Part shown: piece by piece, positions 59,083 to 64,000 of the stretch
Layout: every line of letters begins with the position of its first letter
How positions within the stretch are numbered: the first letter of the stretch is position 1
Source: Labrys sp. WJW
GTDB lineage: Bacteria > Pseudomonadota > Alphaproteobacteria > Rhizobiales > Labraceae
Reading direction: 5' to 3'
NCBI RefSeq assembly: GCF_001676615.1
Contig: NZ_LYXZ01000020.1
Location: 1-64,000 of the forward strand
DNA length: 64,000 nucleotides
Position numbers and translations under genes: made by a program
The notes under the pieces: model-generated
The model's database searches: none
What the model saw: the letters and a program-made list of their open reading frames with translations, nothing else
Told to the model about the DNA's origin: nothing

Positions 59083-60408
59083 GTGACCCTTCTTCCCCAG
59101 GAAATCATTCGCAGGAAGCGCGACGGCGCTGCCCTGTCCGCAGCTGAAATCGAGAGTTTCGTGCAAGGGCTGGTGGCCGGCAGCGTCACCCATGCCCAGG
59201 TCGCGGCCTTTGCCATGGCCGTATTCTTCCGCGGCATGGCGATGGACGAGCGCATTGCCCTGACGCGGGCGATGACCCAATCGGGCACCGTGCTCGACTG
59301 GCGCGGGCTCGACCTGCCGGGGCCGGTGGTGGACAAGCACTCGACGGGCGGCGTCGGCGACAATGTCAGCCTGATGCTCGGGCCGCTGGTGGCGGCCTGC
59401 GGCGGCTTCGTGCCGATGATTTCGGGCCGGGGCCTGGGCCATACCGGCGGCACGCTCGACAAGCTCGATTCGGTGCCGGGCTACACCACCCAGCCCGATC
59501 TCGACCTGTTCCGCCGGGCCGTGCGCGAGGCCGGCACCGCCATCATCGGCCAGACCGCCGACCTCGCCCCGGCCGACAAGACCGTCTATTCGATCCGCGA
59601 CGTCACGGCCACGGTCGAATCGATCCCGCTGATTACGGCCTCGATCCTGTCGAAGAAGCTCGCGGCCGGGCTCCAGGCCCTGGTGATGGACGTGAAGACG
59701 GGTTCCGGCGCCTTCATGCCCACCTTGGAGGGCTCGCGCGACCTGGCCGAATCGATTGCGACCGTCGCCACGGGCGCCGGGCTGCCGACCACTGCCCTGA
59801 TCACGGCGATGGACCAGCCCCTCGCCAGCGCTGCCGGCAATGGCCTGGAGGTCCGCAATGCCGTGGATTTTCTCACCGGTGCCCATCGGGACCTGCGCCT
59901 TCTGGAGGTCACCGTCGATCTCTGCGCCGAGATGCTGGTGCTCGGCGGACTTGCCCGCGATACCGCCGAAGGCCAGGCGCGCATCGAGCAGGCCCTGGCA
60001 AGCGGCCGGGCGGCCGAACATTTCGCCCGCATGGTCTCGGTGCTCGGCGGGCCGGCCGACTTCGTCGAGCGTCCCGAGCATTATCTGCCCGCTGCACCTG
60101 TGATCAAACCCGTCTTCGCCGAGCAGGCAGGGCAGGTCGGCAGCATCGATACGCGGGCCGTCGGCCTCGCGGTGGTGGCGTTGGGCGGCGGGCGCACCCG
60201 CCCGCAGGATACGATCGACCATGCCGTGGGCCTTACCGGCCTTGCCGAACTCGGTGCCGAGGTCGGGCCTGACCATCCCCTCGGCTTCGTGCATGCCCGC
60301 AGCGACGCGGCGGCCGCGGCCGCCGCCGCCAGCCTGCGCGCAGCCTATCGCATCGGCGAGGGAGAGGAAGCCCTGCCGCCGGTACTCGAACGCATTGGAG
60401 GAAGCTGA
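59083..60408 (+). CDS. deoA: DeoA, thymidine phosphorylase
   Basis: This 441-residue enzyme splits thymidine with phosphate to thymine and deoxyribose-1-phosphate. The family signature KHSTGGVGD spans residues 85-93, with [17 protein letters not shown] and [12 protein letters not shown] following. The GTG at 59083 was chosen: AGGGAG lies about 8 bases upstream and the protein then begins [14 protein letters not shown] as usual. deoB begins 2 bases after its stop, so the pair is an operon for deoxynucleoside breakdown. Confidence 0.93.
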   Translation: MTLLPQEIIRRKRDGAALSAAEIESFVQGLVAGSVTHAQVAAFAMAVFFRGMAMDERIALTRAMTQSGTVLDWRGLDLPGPVVDKHSTGGVGDNVSLMLGPLVAACGGFVPMISGRGLGHTGGTLDKLDSVPGYTTQPDLDLFRRAVREAGTAIIGQTADLAPADKTVYSIRDVTATVESIPLITASILSKKLAAGLQALVMDVKTGSGAFMPTLEGSRDLAESIATVATGAGLPTTALITAMDQPLASAAGNGLEVRNAVDFLTGAHRDLRLLEVTVDLCAEMLVLGGLARDTAEGQARIEQALASGRAAEHFARMVSVLGGPADFVERPEHYLPAAPVIKPVFAEQAGQVGSIDTRAVGLAVVALGGGRTRPQDTIDHAVGLTGLAELGAEVGPDHPLGFVHARSDAAAAAAAASLRAAYRIGEGEEALPPVLERIGGS

Positions 60409-60409
60409 G

Positions 60410-61624
60410 ATGGGTCGCGCGCTCCTTCTGGTGATGGATTCCTTCGGTATCGGCTCGGCTGACGATGCCGAGCGCTATGGCGATGCAGGGGCGGATACGC
60501 TCGGCCATATCGCCGAGGCCTGCGCGGCGGGCCGGGCCGGCGAGAACGAGCATCGCACCGGCCCCCTGCGCCTGCCCGTGCTCACCAGCCTGGGCCTTGG
60601 TGCGGCTGCACAGGCGGCAACGGGCACGCTGCCGCCTGGCCTGGAAGGCGGTGTGGCGGAGGGCTTGTGGGGCTATGCGGCGGAGATTTCCAAGGGCAAG
60701 GACACACCGTCTGGCCATTGGGAGATTGCCGGCTATCCCGTGTCGTTCGACTGGGGCTATTTCCCCAGGGAGGTGCCTTGTTTTCCGCCCAAGCTGATCG
60801 CCGCCATCGTCAAGGAAGCCGGGCTTGGCGGCGTACTCGGCCAGTGCCATGCCTCGGGCACGCAGATCATCGCCGAGCTCGGTGCCGAGAGCATCGAGAC
60901 CGGCAAGCCGATCTTCTACACTTCCACCGACAGCGTGCTGCAGATCGCCGCCCATGAGGAAGCGTTCGGGCTGGAAAGACTGTTGTTCCTCTGCGAGATC
61001 GCCCGCCGGCACGTCGATCACCTCAATATCGGCCGGGTGATCGCCAGGCCCTTCGTCGGCGATGCCTCGGGCGGTTTCACCCGCACCGCCAACCGGCGCG
61101 ACTATGCCGTGCCGCCGCCGGCCGACACGCTGCTCGACGTGGCCGAGCGCGCCGGGCGGGGCATCATCACCATCGGCAAGATCGGCGACATCTTCGCCCA
61201 TCGCGGCACCGGCGAGATCGTCAAGGGCCCGAGCAACGACGCGCTGATCGATCGCACGCTGGAGGCCATGGGGCGCCTGCCCGATGGTGGCCTGCTCTTT
61301 GCCAATTATGTCGACTTCGACACCCTCTATGGCCACCGCCGCGACATTCCCGGCTATGCCGGTGCCCTGGAGCAGTTCGATATGCGCCTGCCGCAGATCC
61401 TCTCCCGGCTGGCCGAGGATGACCTGCTGATCATCACGGCCGATCATGGCTGCGACCCGTCCTGGATGGGAACGGACCATACGCGCGAATTCGTGCCGGT
61501 GCTGGCGCGCCTGGGCAAGCGTACGGGACCGATCGGCCGGCGCGACAGCTTCGCGGACATGGCCGCCAGCGTGGCGGAGCACCTCAGGCTGGATTGGCAG
61601 GGGGCAGGAAAGTCATTTCTGTAG
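60410..61624 (+). CDS. deoB: DeoB, phosphopentomutase
   Basis: This 404-residue alkaline-phosphatase-superfamily mutase converts (deoxy)ribose-1-phosphate to the 5-phosphate. The metal and phosphoryl sites are visible in [32 protein letters not shown] and [28 protein letters not shown] precedes the ATG, which follows the deoA stop immediately. It works with DeoA and, across the strand, with Cdd and the nucleoside importer. Confidence 0.95.
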   Translation: MGRALLLVMDSFGIGSADDAERYGDAGADTLGHIAEACAAGRAGENEHRTGPLRLPVLTSLGLGAAAQAATGTLPPGLEGGVAEGLWGYAAEISKGKDTPSGHWEIAGYPVSFDWGYFPREVPCFPPKLIAAIVKEAGLGGVLGQCHASGTQIIAELGAESIETGKPIFYTSTDSVLQIAAHEEAFGLERLLFLCEIARRHVDHLNIGRVIARPFVGDASGGFTRTANRRDYAVPPPADTLLDVAERAGRGIITIGKIGDIFAHRGTGEIVKGPSNDALIDRTLEAMGRLPDGGLLFANYVDFDTLYGHRRDIPGYAGALEQFDMRLPQILSRLAEDDLLIITADHGCDPSWMGTDHTREFVPVLARLGKRTGPIGRRDSFADMAASVAEHLRLDWQGAGKSFL

Positions 61625-61763
61625 TCCTGGATGCGCGGGCGCCCGGACGCCCGCTCACCTCTTCTCAACCATGATTCCAGACGGCGTGGCGAAATCGCGC
61701 CGCGTTAACGTGCGAGCACCCGCGACGCTTCCATCATGACCCCCGTTTCGAGGTGGGTCGGTT

Positions 61764-61901
61764 ATGATCGAGCGTATGCATATGGTGTTGAAGGGCGGCA
61801 TTTCCGCCGAGGACCGGGCGCAGTTCTGGGTGGGGTTGACGCTGGCCGTCGCCACCCTCGTGCTGCTGTGCGCCAGCTTCCTCGACCTGGTCTCGATCTG
61901 A
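61764..61901 (+). CDS. Small single-span membrane protein, unknown
   Basis: This 45-residue reading frame starts at 61764 with GAGGTGGG about 9 bases upstream. It encodes MIERMHMVLKGGISAEDRAQ and then one hydrophobic segment (about residues 20-42, FWVGLTLAVATLVLLCASFL). The pattern of a short polar N-tail and one helix, with its own ribosome binding site and a repeat just after it, fits a genuine small membrane protein. No family was recognised. It is convergent with cdd. Confidence 0.55.
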   Translation: MIERMHMVLKGGISAEDRAQFWVGLTLAVATLVLLCASFLDLVSI

Positions 61902-61930
61902 TACCTCTTGATGCTCGACCGATCGAACAC

Positions 61931-62017
61931 CGTCATTGCGAGCGCAGCGAAGCAATCCAGGGCCCAAAAACGCGGTGGCCATGGCACCTGGATTGCTTCG
62001 CTGCGCTCGCAATGACG
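61931..62017. repeat. Intergenic inverted repeat, family A
   Basis: A full copy of cgtcattgcgagcgcagcga... with its complement lies between the 45-residue gene and cdd, which converge here. Confidence 0.9.
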
Positions 62018-62052
62018 CCTGAGTCAAACATCGCGACTATTGGTATGAGGTT

Positions 62053-62469
62053 CTATCCCAGATTCTCCGGCCCGAAGCTCTCGGGCAGCAGTTCGTCGAG
62101 CGTGAAGCTGCGGCGGATGCCCTCGGGCCCGGCGACATGGATCGGTGTCGACGGCCTTGCGAATTCGCGGATGCGCTGGCGGCAGCCCCCGCATGGCGTG
62201 GTCAGGCCGGGCGCGTCGGGATGGGCGTCGGTCCAGCCCAGCACCAGGATTTCGGCGATTCCCGTCTCGCCATCCGCCACCATCGCCGAGATGGCGCCGC
62301 CTTCGGCGCAGGCGCCGACCGGATAGGCGGCATTCTCGACATTGCAGCCGGCATAGATCCGGCCCGAGCGGCCGCGTATGGCCGCTCCCACCTTGAAGCG
62401 CGAATAGGGGGCGTGCGCCTTCTCGCGCACCGCCCTGGCGGCTTCGAACAGATCGGCGAGCGCGTTCAT
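62053..62469 (-). CDS. cdd: Cytidine deaminase
   Basis: This 138-residue tetrameric-type cytidine deaminase gives uridine from cytidine and also acts on deoxycytidine. Zinc ligands are C54 in the CAE motif (catalytic E56) and C93 and C96 in PCGGC. NVENAAYP is the substrate loop. The ATG at 62469 overlaps the stop of the upstream ABC permease by one base (TGATG), so cdd is the last gene of a nucleoside uptake and salvage operon on the minus strand. Confidence 0.95.
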   Translation of the reverse strand: MNALADLFEAARAVREKAHAPYSRFKVGAAIRGRSGRIYAGCNVENAAYPVGACAEGGAISAMVADGETGIAEILVLGWTDAHPDAPGLTTPCGGCRQRIREFARPSTPIHVAGPEGIRRSFTLDELLPESFGPENLG

Positions 62470-63440
62470 CAGCGTTCCTTGAGATAGGGAATGCCGGCGG
62501 CCTTGGGCGGCGTTGCCGCGCCGACGAAGCCGGCCAGCATCAGCACGGTGAGGATGAAAGGCAGCGCCGAGATCAGCTCGGAGGGCACCAGCATGCCCGC
62601 GATGACGAAGCCCGACCCCATGCGGATCGAGATGGCGTCGAGCAGGCCGAACAGCAGGCAGGCACCGAGCGCGGGCCAGGGCCGCCATTTGGCGAAGATC
62701 AGGGCGGCCAGGCCCATATAGCCGCGCCCGCCCGTCATGTTCGAGACGAAGGCGGCCGAGTCGGCAGTGGAGAGATAGGCACCGGCGATGCCGGTCAGCA
62801 GGCCGCAGATCAGCACGGCCCGGTAGCGCAGCCAGGCCACCGAGATGCCGGCAGTGTCGACGGCCTGCGGGTTCTCGCCGACGGCGCGCAGGCGTAGGCC
62901 GAAACGGGTCTTGTAGAGCACCCAGGCCGTCACGGGCACGCAGACGAAGGCGAAATAGACCAGGATCGAATGGCCGGAGAGCACGTCGGCATAGAGCTGG
63001 CCGATCACCGGCACGCCCTTGATCGCCTCTGCCCCCGGCAGCTCGATCGGCTGGAAGCGGGCATCGCCGCTCAGGCTCGGCGTACGGCCGCCCTCGCCAT
63101 ACCAGGCATTGCCGATGAAGGCGGTGCTGCCGAGCGCCAGGATGTTGATGGCGACGCCCGAGACGATCTGGTTGCCGCGATAGCGGATGGAGGCGATGCC
63201 GTGCAGCAGCGCAAAGCCGATGGAAACGATGATGGCGGCCACCAGGCCGAGCCAGGCCGAGCCACAGGTCGCGGCGGTGACCGCGGCGGCGAAGGCACCC
63301 GCCAGCATCTTGCCTTCGAGTCCGATGTCGACGATGCCAGAACGCTCCGAATAGAGGCCGGCGAGGGCACAGAGCAGATAGGGCGTGGAGATGCGGATGG
63401 CGGCGGCGGCCACGCTGGCCAGCATGATCACGGTATCCAT
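62469..63440 (-). CDS. Nucleoside ABC transporter permease, NupQ-like
   Basis: This 323-residue permease of the branched-chain amino acid/nucleoside (BPD_transp_2) family has 8-10 helices. The block LCALAGLYSERSGIVDIGLE near residue 30 is typical of the nucleoside (YufQ/NupQ) branch, with GENPQAVDTAGISV in the cytoplasmic loop. It lies 4 bases downstream of a second permease and overlaps cdd by one base. With deoA and deoB across the gap this makes a coherent nucleoside-scavenging locus. Confidence 0.92.
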   Translation of the reverse strand: MDTVIMLASVAAAAIRISTPYLLCALAGLYSERSGIVDIGLEGKMLAGAFAAAVTAATCGSAWLGLVAAIIVSIGFALLHGIASIRYRGNQIVSGVAINILALGSTAFIGNAWYGEGGRTPSLSGDARFQPIELPGAEAIKGVPVIGQLYADVLSGHSILVYFAFVCVPVTAWVLYKTRFGLRLRAVGENPQAVDTAGISVAWLRYRAVLICGLLTGIAGAYLSTADSAAFVSNMTGGRGYMGLAALIFAKWRPWPALGACLLFGLLDAISIRMGSGFVIAGMLVPSELISALPFILTVLMLAGFVGAATPPKAAGIPYLKER

Positions 63441-63444
63441 GGCG

Positions 63445-64000
63445 TCATGCTCCCTTGCCGGTGGGGGTGAACAGTTGGAACAAGGCGGCGAGCTGCGGGC
63501 GGAACATGGTTTCCAGAGCGCCGACGAAGAGAATGATGATGCCCTGGATCATCACGATCATGTTCTTGTCGAACACCGGGTTTTCGAAGGAAAGCTCCTG
63601 ACCGCCCTGGATCAGCGCTCCGAACAGGATGGAAGCGAGCACGATGCCGGCCGGATGGGAGCGGCCCATCAGCGAAACGGCGATGCCGATGAAGCCGGCG
63701 CCGGCCGTGTAGTCGATGATCATGCGGTGTTGCTCGCCCATCAGCACATTGGCGCCCATCAGGCCGGCCAGGCCCCCCGAGACCAGCATGGCGACGACGA
63801 TGATTTTCGCGGGTGAGATGCCGGCATAGACGGCGGCCGTCTGGTTGTGGCCGACCGTGCGCATCGCATAGCCGAGCCGCGTTCGCCAGATCAGGGCCCA
63901 GACCAGTACGGCGGCGACCAGGGCGATCGGAAAGGCGAGATTGACGAGGGTGAGGTCGAGCTGGATGCCGAGCCCGGCCAGGAGATCGCTGAGCAAGGGC
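63445..64000 (-). CDS. Nucleoside ABC transporter permease, NupP-like (partial)
   Basis: This is the C-terminal part, at least 184 residues, of the partner permease; the N-terminus lies beyond the right edge. It shows WRTRLGYAMRTVGHNQTAAV and GAGFIGIAVSLMGRSHPAGI, typical of the NupP/YufP branch, with several hydrophobic helices. The full protein would be around 350 residues. The downstream permease starts 4 bases after its stop. The ATPase and the Bmp-type binding protein are expected to lie just outside the window. Confidence 0.92.
   Translation of the reverse strand, partial: PLLSDLLAGLGIQLDLTLVNLAFPIALVAAVLVWALIWRTRLGYAMRTVGHNQTAAVYAGISPAKIIVVAMLVSGGLAGLMGANVLMGEQHRMIIDYTAGAGFIGIAVSLMGRSHPAGIVLASILFGALIQGGQELSFENPVFDKNMIVMIQGIIILFVGALETMFRPQLAALFQLFTPTGKGA

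Noticed and set aside
3241..62017. Possible CRISPR array from repeated short palindromes
   Set aside because: The repeats are scattered kilobases apart, are inverted pairs rather than direct repeats, and have no regular spacers or cas genes.
61736..62326. Plus-strand open frame across the family A repeat and opposite cdd
   Set aside because: It runs through a dispersed repeat and then antisense to a clear cytidine deaminase gene; the 45-residue gene at 61764 is the better reading of the first part.

Overview
The window is GC-rich, densely coded DNA from an alphaproteobacterium, most likely a member of the Hyphomicrobiales (Rhizobiales). Three things point there. Anthranilate synthase is a fused TrpE(G) preceded by a 14-residue Trp-Trp-Trp leader peptide, as in rhizobia. 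The cobalamin genes are of the aerobic CobG/CobN type. Many intergenic gaps hold palindromic repeats of the 'cgtcattgcgagcgcagcgaagc' kind common in this order. The species cannot be named from the sequence alone.

Layout. 1-3.4 kb: a candidate 6S RNA, then a Tat-exported molybdenum hydroxylase pair (IorAB type). 3.85-16.3 kb: a cobalamin riboswitch and the aerobic cobalamin pathway (DUF1636 protein, cobW, cobN, cobG, cobH, cobI, cobJ, cobK on the opposite strand, cobL, cobE, cobM). 16.4-19.8 kb: two DMT exporters, then an ArsR regulator with an SRPBCC protein and paired operators. 20-21.6 kb: L-carnitine dehydrogenase and a betainyl-CoA-type thioesterase. 21.7-32.4 kb: a large amine N-demethylation locus (HODM/DUF3445 haem protein, its reductase, a DmmA-family protein, a GcvT-like protein, a DUF1989-GcvT fusion, a flavin reductase and an acyl-CoA-dehydrogenase-fold flavoprotein) divergent from an APC permease. 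32.4-38.9 kb: TetR, a serine hydrolase, LysR/LysE, a tautomerase, a compact SNF2-like helicase with DUF3297, and small proteins including DUF1127. 38.9-41.5 kb: a sulfonate/taurine-type ABC importer. 41.6-44 kb: the trpL attenuator and trpE(G).

44.1-49.9 kb: a GH172 (DUF2961) glycosidase with a sugar ABC importer and a LacI regulator. 50.2-53.9 kb: an ECF sigma factor with an RskA-like anti-sigma factor, facing a fasciclin protein, a cytochrome b561 and a Tat-exported sulfite-oxidase-fold protein; the sigma operon and the fasciclin gene carry matching ECF promoters. 54-57.2 kb: fabA, fabB, fabI. 57.4-58.8 kb: an exported caspase-like protein. 59-64 kb: nucleoside salvage (deoA, deoB, cdd) and a nucleoside ABC importer that runs off the right edge.

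The most unusual features are palindromic repeats that are also found between genes but sit in frame inside cobN (twice) and cobG (once); the multi-gene N-demethylation locus with its DUF1989-GcvT fusion; the shared promoter motif that defines a small ECF sigma regulon; and a complete trp attenuator. No tRNA, rRNA, CRISPR array, insertion sequence or prophage was recognised.
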